Below are positions 25,248-32,560 of a stretch of 38,587 nt of DNA, in pieces. The notes beneath the pieces were generated by a model. The model did not search any database and was not told where the DNA came from. It was given only the letters and a program-made list of their open reading frames with translations. The position numbers and the translations under genes are program-made. Within the stretch, counting starts at the first letter, position 1, and each line of letters starts with the position of its first letter. Source of the DNA: Methylotenera sp. (GTDB lineage Bacteria > Pseudomonadota > Gammaproteobacteria > Burkholderiales > Methylophilaceae); NCBI GenBank assembly GCA_021732365.1, contig JAKFVD010000023.1:1-38587 (forward strand), written 5' to 3'.

Positions 25248-25883
25248 TTATTCGAGTTGTAGACAATCCCCGTACTTTTTATAGAGCAAGGCTATATGTT
25301 GTGCAAGTAGCTTATTCTGAGAGTATTCAGCTAAACCAATTGCTGATAGCTGAGCAAGGTTATTGGATTGCCTTATTACCCCACAGAACAACTGAGCGGG
25401 ATAACCGTTTCTGTGGCGACTAATAGCGTGGATACCACTATGCACATAAGAATTCAAAGCCTTCCATGATGCACCTTTAAACGCATCTAGATGCTTATGC
25501 AACCCCGCGGGGCCCTTCTTCTCTAAATCTTGAAGCATCACAGTGCATGAAGGAATAGAGTTACTCGCAGCTTGTTCAGTATTTACATTTAGTGGGGCAG
25601 TTAGCTTATCGATAGCGGTGTCTGAAGCAATGTACATTAGCCATAACTCTCTGACCATGGCTTCATACTGTAGCCGTAACATCGACATGCCAGATGTTAA
25701 TAAACGTAATTTGGTCAGCTCTCTAAGTGCCAAGGCATGTTCTTGGGCAATTTGGTAAGTAGTTATTACTGCAATGCTTTTGTTATCGATTCCAAAAGTC
25801 ATGGATTGAAATATATTGGCAAGCTCAGATTCAAACTCTTCTGACCGTACAATCACATTATTTAACTCATCAACATCACTCAT
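25248..25883 (-). CDS. DUF6988-like conserved protein of the island
   Basis: A 211-residue all-helical soluble protein. Its central and C-terminal parts match my memory of the DUF6988 family: RLQYEAMVRELWLMYIASD, then WKALNSYVHSGIHAISRH, GYPAQLF and VIRQSNNL. The conserved arginine/histidine pattern and helical build recall HEPN-type or DUF5677 proteins, several of which act in defence, but I see no canonical HEPN Rx4-6H motif and make no functional claim. It faces the other island genes and has its own upstream region; AAAAGG lies about 10 bases before ATG. As the only non-housekeeping gene in the element it is the likely cargo. Confidence 0.65.
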   Translation of the reverse strand: MSDVDELNNVIVRSEEFESELANIFQSMTFGIDNKSIAVITTYQIAQEHALALRELTKLRLLTSGMSMLRLQYEAMVRELWLMYIASDTAIDKLTAPLNVNTEQAASNSIPSCTVMLQDLEKKGPAGLHKHLDAFKGASWKALNSYVHSGIHAISRHRNGYPAQLFCGVIRQSNNLAQLSAIGLAEYSQNKLLAQHIALLYKKYGDCLQLE

Positions 25884-26137
25884 GCTTTAAGGCCTTTTAC
25901 AAATTGTAGTGGTTTGGCTAAGTCGACTGATACCTAGGTAAGCCAAATGACCTGACGGTTAGCAGCGTATTTTAATTACTGCTGGTAATAACATTTAAAT
26001 TCACACTCATATACGGTTACATCTCTAAAGTCCTGCTACATCGCGGCTTGCAAGACAACCACTCCTATTAATTGGATAATTAAGACTCTAAAATCAATTA
26101 CTACCTAAGCATAATTTAAACGTAAAGCATTGATTAT

Positions 26138-26166
26138 ATTGACTAATTAAGTCAATATGCTATCAT
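26138..26166 (+). promoter_or_regulatory. Promoter overlapping a palindrome in the gene-free region
   Basis: TTGACT (26139-26144), 16 bases, TATCAT (26161-26166). The -35 is part of an inverted repeat ATTGACT-AATTA-AGTCAAT (26138-26156), so a repressor could block it. Transcription would start near 26173 into DNA with only a 36-codon open frame (26172-26282) that resembles nothing I know. Confidence 0.5.
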
Positions 26167-26552
26167 AATGAATGGAAATAGCGAATGAATATTCAAGGTT
26201 AATCAAGAGCACTCTTTCGATAAGTCCCTCCATTCCTATAGTACCGTTAGATGGAAATACTCATGCATGCACTAGCAGATAAAAGTCTCTTGATGAACGA
26301 CAGTAATCTGTTGTCAGTGTTTAGGTTGATATGAATGCATCGCATACATAGATATAATAATCGATAATAAGTGGTTTAGTATGTTTTATACGTAATTGCC
26401 AAATACGAATAAATTAATGGGACTGTCTACTATGGTAGGTAGGACTAAAAAAGCAACTGGTCCATTGAAATAAAGTCCCTAAAACTGGAGCAGGTACATT
26501 GAAATTTCTGCAAAAAAACAACACAAAGGAATTAAACAAACCATGTGCTTTT

Positions 26553-26572
26553 GGGGGCAACAATGGGGGCAA
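26553..26572. repeat. Right-end GGGGGCAAC pair (probable integrase arm sites)
   Basis: GGGGGCAACAATGGGGGCAA nearly duplicates the left-end motif at 22313-22330 in the same orientation. It marks the other side of the small integrative element. Confidence 0.6.
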
Positions 26573-26801
26573 CTTTCTAGTTATATATTGTACATACTAA
26601 TAAATATTAGCCCTGATGGTAGTGTTTTGTTGATCTTTCCTGCCCGTTATCTTTACCACATGCAATTTGCCAACTACGCCTTGAGGCTCAGCATGCAGGC
26701 CGAGTAAAAGATATTTTTAAACAAAGTTTTTAAGTTAATCTAGCTAAGTTAAATTTAGTTAACTTAAATCTAAACAACTTAATCTTAAAAAGGAATCCAG
26801 C

Positions 26802-27194
26802 ATGACAACAGAACTTATCTGCTTAGCGTGGGCGGTTGTTTTAGGCTTGGCACATATTTTAGTGGCTGGTCATATGCGCACTAAAGAATTTGGAACAAAA
26901 TGGAATACGAGCGCACGTGATGGTGTAACCCCTGCATTAAGTGCTTTTGCAGATAGGTTATTTAGGGCTCAAGCTAATTTTTTTGAAACATTTCCATTAT
27001 TTGCGGCGGCTGTATTAGTTGTGGCAGTTACGCAATCGTTCAGCGTTTACAGCTACTGGGGATCGCTATTATATTTAATTGCTAGGGTGGTGTACTTTCC
27101 GCTGTATGCGTTTGGTGTGCCAGTTTTTAGAACGATTGTTTGGCTAATTTCTATGCTTGGTTTGTTATTGGTTTTGGCACCGATACTTTTTTAG
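26802..27194 (+). CDS. MAPEG family membrane protein
   Basis: A 130-residue protein with four hydrophobic helices and the MAPEG pattern: an AR(D)GVTPALS loop after helix 1, RLFRAQANFFETFPLFAAAV (the characteristic RAxxNxxEx-P motif), and ARVVYFPLYAFGVP. Eukaryotic members conjugate glutathione or process eicosanoids; bacterial members are mostly uncharacterised, some with glutathione transferase activity. AAAAAGGA stands before the ATG. It ends at a bidirectional terminator shared with pqqA, which converges from the other strand. Confidence 0.88.
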   Translation: MTTELICLAWAVVLGLAHILVAGHMRTKEFGTKWNTSARDGVTPALSAFADRLFRAQANFFETFPLFAAAVLVVAVTQSFSVYSYWGSLLYLIARVVYFPLYAFGVPVFRTIVWLISMLGLLLVLAPILF

Positions 27195-27220
27195 TACCAA
27201 GTTTAAATATTGGTTCAAAA

Positions 27221-27255
27221 AACAAAAAAGCCCGCATTTGGCGGGCTTTTTTGTT
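27221..27255. terminator. Bidirectional terminator between MAPEG gene and pqqA
   Basis: A perfect 15-bp stem (27221-27235 with 27241-27255, AACAAAAAAGCCCGC on the left) with loop ATTTG, A-run on one side and T-run on the other. It serves both convergent genes. Confidence 0.95.
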
Positions 27256-27280
27256 TAATCATAAAGCTTATTTGTTCAAC

Positions 27281-27352
27281 TTACTTGTTCATTACATACA
27301 TTGTTACTTCAAAGCCAAAACGCATTTCTGTAGCTGCTGGTGTTGTCCACAT
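27281..27352 (-). CDS. pqqA: PQQ precursor peptide PqqA
   Basis: A 23-codon gene that begins MWTTPAATEMRFG and ends MYVMNK. It contains the family hallmark E-x3-Y as EVTMY (Glu15, Tyr19), whose glutamate and tyrosine are joined by PqqE to build pyrroloquinoline quinone. Length, the MW start and the tail match known PqqA peptides. An AAGGAAA ribosome binding site lies about 6 bases before the ATG. It is alone: a strong terminator follows 26 bases after the stop and the next gene is convergent, so pqqBCDE must be elsewhere. PQQ serves periplasmic methanol dehydrogenases, which fits a methylotroph. Confidence 0.95.
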   Translation of the reverse strand: MWTTPAATEMRFGFEVTMYVMNK

Positions 27353-27440
27353 GATAATTTCCTTTAAGTTTGGCGTCTCACAATGATTCGCTTCATGTGT
27401 TGCATTATGCGCTCCACTTTAAAATCTACTCTATGTGCTT

Positions 27441-27471
27441 GGCGTAAATACGCCTAATGATTTTACGTAAA
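27441..27471. promoter_or_regulatory. Two palindromes between pqqA and the SDR gene
   Basis: GGCGTA-AA-TACGCC (27441-27454) and TTTACGTAAA (27462-27471) share the GCGTAAA/TTTACG theme and lie in the divergent intergenic region. They may be operators for pqqA or the SDR gene; no known regulator is matched. Confidence 0.4.
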
Positions 27472-27562
27472 TGGGCAGGACTTTTAACTTTTGCGGTTAG
27501 CCTTATATAAAACCAGCTAAAATAATTGAATCGTACTTAACCAGTTTAATGAAGGGAATTTT

Positions 27563-28255
27563 ATGAGTGCTTATCAGGTATTAATTACAGGCGCCAACCG
27601 CGGCTTAGGTCTTGAGTTCGCCAAACAATACGCGGCCGATGGCTGGAATGTGCTGGCTTGTTGCCGTAAAATTGAAAGCGCTCATGAGTTAAAGTTGTTA
27701 GCCGCAGAGCATGACAATTTGCAAATCTTAGCTTTGGATGTAGGTGACTTTAAGCGAATTGATGCATTGGCTTTACAGTTAAAAAATCAGCCAATTGATG
27801 TGTTAATTAATAATGCAGGCGTTTACCCTGATAGCACTTTTGGTGATACTAATTATGATGAGTGGGCAGAAGCGTTTAAGGTTAATGCGATGGCTTCACT
27901 CAAAATGGCAGAAGCGTTTGTGCAGCATGTGGCTAAAAGTCAGCTTAAAAAAATTGCCACGCTTTCTAGCAAAATGGGCAGCATTGATGACAATAGCAGC
28001 GGCGAAAGTTATATTTACCGTAGCAGTAAAACGGCGGTAAACATGGTGATGAAAAGTTTATCAATTGATTTAAAGCCTTATGGTATTAGCTTTGTAACAC
28101 TGCACCCTGGCTGGGTACAAACCGATATGGGTGGGCCTAACGGCTTGATTAATACGCAAACCAGCGTAACGGGTTTACGCAGTGTGATTGAAAATTTAAG
28201 CTTGGAAAATACAGGCCAATTTATTGCGTTTGATGGCAAATGCATTGCTTGGTAA
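27563..28255 (+). CDS. Short-chain dehydrogenase/reductase
   Basis: A 230-residue classical SDR oxidoreductase. TGANRGLGLEF is the NAD(P)-binding loop (about 9-19), NNAGVYPDS the second motif, SSKMGSIDD carries the catalytic serine, and Y-R-S-S-K the catalytic YxxxK. HPGWVQTDMGG follows. The arginine in the glycine loop and CCRK after the second strand suggest NADPH preference. The family member resembles the C-factor/CsgA-like group; substrate is not predictable. AGGGA supports the ATG. The next gene converges 18 bases away. Confidence 0.92.
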   Translation: MSAYQVLITGANRGLGLEFAKQYAADGWNVLACCRKIESAHELKLLAAEHDNLQILALDVGDFKRIDALALQLKNQPIDVLINNAGVYPDSTFGDTNYDEWAEAFKVNAMASLKMAEAFVQHVAKSQLKKIATLSSKMGSIDDNSSGESYIYRSSKTAVNMVMKSLSIDLKPYGISFVTLHPGWVQTDMGGPNGLINTQTSVTGLRSVIENLSLENTGQFIAFDGKCIAW

Positions 28256-28273
28256 TCGTTAAACAGACTTGCG

Positions 28274-29446
28274 CTAGATAGCTTTAAAAGGCGCACGGTC
28301 TTCTAGCTCACTGGTATAGGCGGCAATACCCTCACCTTCCCTGTTTAAAAACTGTTGAATCGCTGATTCAAAATCTGGATGTGCGATTTTATGATATGAG
28401 CAAGTAGGCCGCGGCTCAAATCCGCGTGCCAGTTTGTGCTCACCCTGTGCGCCGCCTTCAAAATACGTAATATTTTCTGCAATACAAAATTGCTGGGCTT
28501 GGTAATAACACAACTCAAAATGCAGGCCTGACACAAACTGTACAGCGCCCCAATAGCGGCCATATAAGCTATGTTCGTTATAAATATTCAGCGTGCTGGC
28601 CACTGGCTTTCCTTCTATTTCGGCCATAATCAACAAGATGTTTTGCGGCATATTTTTGCCAATTAAGTGAAAAAACTGCTGTGTTAAATAAAGTGTAGAG
28701 TGATGCTCACGATAGGTGTTGCTATAGCACTGATAGAAAAAGTCCCAATCATCTGTTGTTGCTTCTGTACCTTTTATCTGCCTGCACACCACTCCTGCCT
28801 GCACTATTTTTTTGCGTTCTTGATGAATTTTTTTACGTTTATCATGGCTTAAAGTTGCTAAAAAATCTTCAAAATTTTGGTAGTTTTTGTTTTGCCACCT
28901 AAATTGCACGCCAGTGCGTTTAAGCCAGCCAGCTGATGCTAATTGCTTTGCACTTAACTCATCTGGAAACAAAACATGTGCACTGGATAACTGGTGTTGA
29001 TGCAACATATTTTCTAATGCTTCAATCATCAGCATCTGCACTTCTGACTTATCCTCTAGTTGCTGCTGACTGAGCAGGCGGCTGCTAGTAATAGGCGAAA
29101 ATGGAATAGCGGATAGCAACTTGGGGTAATAGTTAAATCCGCTACGCTGATAAGCGTCTGCCCATGCCCAGTCAAACACATACTCGCCGTATGAATGATT
29201 TTTTAAATAAAGCGGCATTGCACCCACTAAGCGATTATTTTGCTTAACGATAAGCGGATGTGGCACCCAGCCGGTGCCCTGCCCAACCGAACCCGAATTT
29301 TCAAGCGCGCTTAAAAAAGCATGGCTGATCAAGGGCGTGCCATCTGTGAGTGCATCCCAATCAGCAGGCGCAATTTCGTTGATACTGGTAATTATTTCGA
29401 CAGAAAATGCTTGCTGGATGGATGTTGTATCTTGCGTGCGCGTCAT
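28274..29446 (-). CDS. FemAB-like / GNAT-fold acyltransferase (DUF482)
   Basis: A 390-residue cytoplasmic protein matching the DUF482 / FemAB-like family: an N-terminal segment EIAPADWDALTDGTPLISHAF with FLSALE, then GAMPLYLKNHSYGEYVFDWAWADAY, LSHDKRKKIHQERKKI in the middle, and YFEGGAQGEHKLARGFEP near the end. These proteins share the GNAT fold with peptidoglycan-bridge FemAB enzymes, but the substrate in Gram-negatives is unknown. Normal length and complete motifs. It is transcribed away from the EF-hand gene region with about 157 bases between and no shared operon is evident. Confidence 0.88.
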   Translation of the reverse strand: MTRTQDTTSIQQAFSVEIITSINEIAPADWDALTDGTPLISHAFLSALENSGSVGQGTGWVPHPLIVKQNNRLVGAMPLYLKNHSYGEYVFDWAWADAYQRSGFNYYPKLLSAIPFSPITSSRLLSQQQLEDKSEVQMLMIEALENMLHQHQLSSAHVLFPDELSAKQLASAGWLKRTGVQFRWQNKNYQNFEDFLATLSHDKRKKIHQERKKIVQAGVVCRQIKGTEATTDDWDFFYQCYSNTYREHHSTLYLTQQFFHLIGKNMPQNILLIMAEIEGKPVASTLNIYNEHSLYGRYWGAVQFVSGLHFELCYYQAQQFCIAENITYFEGGAQGEHKLARGFEPRPTCSYHKIAHPDFESAIQQFLNREGEGIAAYTSELEDRAPFKAI

Positions 29447-29603
29447 ACCAATACTTTTAACCTAATTAGTAAGGTTTATCAATCGTATTTGGTAGGAGCG
29501 ATATTGAAACAATTAGTTTAGTTTAAAAAGTTAAGCAATAAATGCGGTTAACTTTAATGAAACTCGAACGACTTAACTCGAATTAATGATTAAAAATGAC
29601 TAA

Positions 29604-30182
29604 CTAGATAGGACGCTTGCGAATGTTTGAAGCTTCTTTGTTATTCCGAGACTTACTTTTGTTCTTAATTTCTGCTTCTGCTTCTAAAATTTTCTGTGCT
29701 TCCATTTTTGCTTCTGCTGCTTTTTGACGCTCTATAGATTTTGCTTGAGCTAACTCTAACTCTTCTAGCGTAATGACATTATTTTCGTCAACATCTACAA
29801 AATTAAAATGGCGTGCGATTTGTGGCAAACATAAAGTCGCTTCTTCACGATCAATCGAGTCGTCACTATCTTTATTACACTCATTAAACCGAGCCTCAAC
29901 GCTTTCTTTCATGGCTTTGCGTTTTTGCTCAATTTGCGCGTGTTCGGGGTCTGTTGATTTGGCATAGTCAGCCAAAGCTTTACGTAGCCTAGCCCTGTCA
30001 TCAGGACTAAAATTGTATTCCAGTGTTTTTTCTAAACCACTTTCATCAATTTGCTCTAAAAACGTTTTATCATCGTTTACCGAAGCGTTTTTCCCACCTG
30101 CAAGTGCTGGAGCAACAACTAGATTGCTAAACAATGCCAGTAAGGTTAAAGCGGGCGTTAGATAATGTACGTTTAAAACCAT
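29604..30182 (-). CDS. Exported EF-hand calcium-binding protein
   Basis: A 192-residue protein with a signal peptide (LTPALTLLALFSNLVVAPALA). Two EF-hand loops are seen: NKDSDDSIDREE and DVDENNVITLEE, both with acidic residues at positions 1/3/5 (Asn allowed) and Glu at 12. The N-terminal domain is acidic and helical; the C-terminal 45 residues form a charged helix (ERQKAAEAKMEAQKILEAEA) that turns basic at the end. It is likely a periplasmic calcium sensor or buffer. No enzymatic domain. It diverges from ompR, so 30183-30455 carries both promoters. Confidence 0.85.
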   Translation of the reverse strand: MVLNVHYLTPALTLLALFSNLVVAPALAGGKNASVNDDKTFLEQIDESGLEKTLEYNFSPDDRARLRKALADYAKSTDPEHAQIEQKRKAMKESVEARFNECNKDSDDSIDREEATLCLPQIARHFNFVDVDENNVITLEELELAQAKSIERQKAAEAKMEAQKILEAEAEIKNKSKSRNNKEASNIRKRPI

Positions 30183-30302
30183 TGTTTAATGAATTCTCGT
30201 TCTTTCTAATGTTATTGTTTTGTTTAGAAAAACTGACCGACCACCAAAGATTTGCAATCTTGAATGAACATTGTTAATGCAATGTTTCATAAAATTGAAT
30301 AA

Positions 30303-30319
30303 TTGTAACTATTTGTAAC
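30303..30319. promoter_or_regulatory. Tandem TTGTAAC repeats upstream of ompR
   Basis: TTGTAAC at 30303-30309 and again at 30313-30319, exactly 10 bases apart. OmpR-type regulators bind as head-to-tail dimers to 10-bp direct repeats, so this could be an autoregulatory or EF-hand gene operator. A 7-bp inverted repeat AACATTG / CAATGTT (30267-30273 with 30280-30286) is nearby. Confidence 0.4.
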
Positions 30320-30455
30320 AACACTGTTTTCTCTTATATAGACGCTATTAATTAGCGAAAAGTTTTCACAATTCTAGATTTATTTATCCTTAAAACATAT
30401 ACTAGATAATTAGTGACGCTAAGTTGCTTATTCAATCATACTGAAAGTGTAGATA

Positions 30456-31181
30456 ATGGCTGAAAACAACAAAAAAATATTAATGGTAGATGATGACATG
30501 CGTATGCGCGAGCTACTGCAACGCTATCTGACCGAGCAGGGCTTTAACATTAAAACGGTATCAGATTCAAAAGAAATGGATGCCATATTAGCAAATGAGC
30601 CGTTTGATTTACTGGTGCTAGATTTAATGCTACCAGGCGAAGATGGTTTGGCGATATGCCGCCGTTTACGCGCGAGCAAATTCACTACGCCTGTTATTAT
30701 GTTAACGGCGCGAGGCGATGAAGTAGATCGCATTATCGGGTTGGAAATGGGTGCCGATGATTACTTACCTAAACCATTTAATCCGCGTGAATTGTTAGCT
30801 CGCATTAACGCAGTGTTGCGCCGCCATGAGCATAACCCAGAAGCTGAGAACTCAGGAAAATTAGAAACCTTCACCTTTGGTGAGTTTGTATTTGATCCGT
30901 CCAGCCGCAGCTTAAGCCGTAATGGCATGCCAATTACCATTACCAGCGGCGAATTTGCATTGCTCAAAGTATTTACAGAACATCCGCGTCAACCACTTTC
31001 GCGCGATAGGTTAATGCAATTAGCACGCGGACGTGAACTGGATGTGTTTGACCGTAGCATTGACGTACAAGTATCACGCTTACGTCGTATTGTAGAACCC
31101 GACCCATCGCACCCACGCTACCTGCAAACCATGTGGGGATTTGGTTATGTATTTATTCCCGATGGCGAAGCGCCGCACTAA
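30456..31181 (+). CDS. ompR: Response regulator OmpR
   Basis: A 241-residue DNA-binding response regulator. The receiver domain has the acidic triad MVDDD (12-14), the phosphorylation site Asp56 in LVLDLMLPGEDG, the switch Thr in LTARGDE, and Lys in PKPF. The C-terminal winged-helix domain is of OmpR type (ITSGEFALLKVFTEHP, LSRDRLMQLARGRELDVFDRSIDVQVSRLRR). The last motif is close to that of OmpR itself, and an EnvZ-like kinase gene follows 49 bases on. Likely controls porins and osmotic or envelope response. Confidence 0.93.
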   Translation: MAENNKKILMVDDDMRMRELLQRYLTEQGFNIKTVSDSKEMDAILANEPFDLLVLDLMLPGEDGLAICRRLRASKFTTPVIMLTARGDEVDRIIGLEMGADDYLPKPFNPRELLARINAVLRRHEHNPEAENSGKLETFTFGEFVFDPSSRSLSRNGMPITITSGEFALLKVFTEHPRQPLSRDRLMQLARGRELDVFDRSIDVQVSRLRRIVEPDPSHPRYLQTMWGFGYVFIPDGEAPH

Positions 31182-31230
31182 ATTACACCATTCAAGTCAT
31201 ATTCATTCTCTTGTTATTTAAATTTTCGTA

Positions 31231-32541
31231 TTGAGATTTTTACCACGCCGATTACTTTCTCGCCTCATGTTGCTTATCGCCATCTTGCTGGCGGTGAGCA
31301 TTTATGCATCACTCAAGATTTTTGATTATTTTGACCGCGAACCACGCGCCACAACTGCTGCATTACAAGCTGTTACCATTGTTAACTACACGCGCGCTTC
31401 ATTAATAGCCTCTCACGAAAATCGCCGTTTAGCCTTACTTTCTGAACTATCAGGCCGCGAAGGTGTGCGTGTGTATGCGGCTGATTTTTTAGAAGATATA
31501 GAACCGCTACCAAACGATGCTTTTATTAATTTAATTGCAGATAAAATCCGTGAGCGCTTAGGTGTAGAGACCATTATTACTGTCAATCATTATGGTATTC
31601 CAGGATTATGGATTAGCTTTAATGTGGAGTTGGACGATTATTGGGTAGTCATTCCAAAAATTCAGGTTGATAGGCCTTTTCCTTGGCATTGGCTAGGTTG
31701 GGGCGCGGTGGTTGGCTTACTATCATTATTAGGTGCATATATTATCGCTGCGCGCATTAATCGACCACTGAATTTGTTGGTACATGCCGCTGACCGATTG
31801 CGTAACGGAGAGCCTGCGCCACGTTTACCTGAAGATAGTGTGGATGAATTGCGCGAAGTAAGCCGTACTTTTAATGAGATGGCAGAATCTTTAGTGCGTC
31901 TAGATAATGAGCGCACCTTATTGCTAGCTGGCGTTTCGCATGATATTCGTACACCGCTAGCAAGATTGAGGCTTGCGGTAGAAATGTTGCCCGAAGACGG
32001 TTGTAACAGCATGAAAGGCGGCATGATTGAAGATATTGCGGATATGGATAATATCATTCATCAATTTTTAGATTTTGTGCGCGGCGTAGAGGGCGAGCCC
32101 ACCAAAATGATGGATATTAACACTTTATTGCAAGCACTTTCTGAGCGTCAGGCACGCGCTGGGCGTGATTTAAAGCTCAAACTAACCTCTACTTATTTTA
32201 TTCCATTGCGCCCTTTGGCAATGCAACGTTTGTTAGATAATCTGGTTGGTAATGCTTATGCGTACTCAAAAGGCGAAGTAGAAGTAGCCAGTAAAATTAC
32301 TGCTGAAAAAATTGTGATTAGTGTGCTGGATAATGGCCCTGGAATTCCACCACAGCATGCCGAACGCTTACTGCGTCCATTTGAACGAATGGATAGCGCA
32401 CGCAATAAAAACGAGGGTGGCAGCGGGTTGGGTTTAGCGATTTGTAATCGTATTGCCAAATTACATCGGGGCAGTTTAGAACTGGTTAACCGCCCGCAAG
32501 GTGGTTTAGAGGCAAGATTAACGTTACCAATACAAAACTAA
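31231..32541 (+). CDS. envZ: Sensor histidine kinase, EnvZ type
   Basis: A 436-residue inner-membrane kinase. Helix 1 spans about 9-27, a periplasmic sensor about 28-150, helix 2 about 155-172, then HAMP. The dimerisation helix has GVSHDIRTPLARLRLA with the phosphorylated histidine. The ATPase domain contains LLDNLVGNAYAY (N box), LDNGPGIP (G1) and GGSGLGLAI (G2). The start appears to be TTG at 31231; there is no good ribosome binding site, and the next in-frame ATG (31267) would cut into helix 1. It pairs with the ompR gene upstream. Confidence 0.9.
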   Translation: MRFLPRRLLSRLMLLIAILLAVSIYASLKIFDYFDREPRATTAALQAVTIVNYTRASLIASHENRRLALLSELSGREGVRVYAADFLEDIEPLPNDAFINLIADKIRERLGVETIITVNHYGIPGLWISFNVELDDYWVVIPKIQVDRPFPWHWLGWGAVVGLLSLLGAYIIAARINRPLNLLVHAADRLRNGEPAPRLPEDSVDELREVSRTFNEMAESLVRLDNERTLLLAGVSHDIRTPLARLRLAVEMLPEDGCNSMKGGMIEDIADMDNIIHQFLDFVRGVEGEPTKMMDINTLLQALSERQARAGRDLKLKLTSTYFIPLRPLAMQRLLDNLVGNAYAYSKGEVEVASKITAEKIVISVLDNGPGIPPQHAERLLRPFERMDSARNKNEGGSGLGLAICNRIAKLHRGSLELVNRPQGGLEARLTLPIQN

Positions 32542-32560
32542 CTTGAAATATTGACGGCGT

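Larger units (their letters stand above)
25884..26801. other. Nearly gene-free 0.9 kb at the right end of the island
   Basis: No convincing protein gene. Contents seen: inverted repeat TTTGGCT / AGCCAAA (25913-25919 with 25941-25947) close to the minus-strand gene start; a promoter with a palindrome (26138-26166); an interrupted hairpin (26202-26294); direct repeats GGT(C/A)CATTGAAAT (about 26460 and 26493); the GGGGGCAAC pair (26553-26572); and an AT-rich zone with repeated AAGTTAA/TTAACTT units just before the MAPEG gene. The island/chromosome junction is expected around 26575-26700. Confidence 0.5.

Noticed and set aside
25124..25423. Open frame of 99 codons on the plus strand in the island
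   Set aside because: More than half is antisense to the better supported DUF6988-like gene, there is no ribosome binding site and no recognisable domain.
26223..26232. AAGTCCCTC shared with the tRNA-Met T-arm as an attachment-site copy
   Set aside because: Only 9 bases match, and it lies inside the right-end arm sites rather than outside them.
26172..26282. 36-codon open frame after the palindromic promoter
   Set aside because: No Shine-Dalgarno and no resemblance to any family; such frames are common by chance.
26645..26670. ATCTTTACCACATGCAATT as a degenerate copy of the tRNA-Met 3' end
   Set aside because: Needs several gaps and mismatches; not better than chance in this composition.
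22260..26800. CRISPR array or toxin-antitoxin pair in the island
   Set aside because: No regularly spaced repeats were found, and the only overlapping gene pair is the AlpA-like regulator with the winged-helix-like protein.
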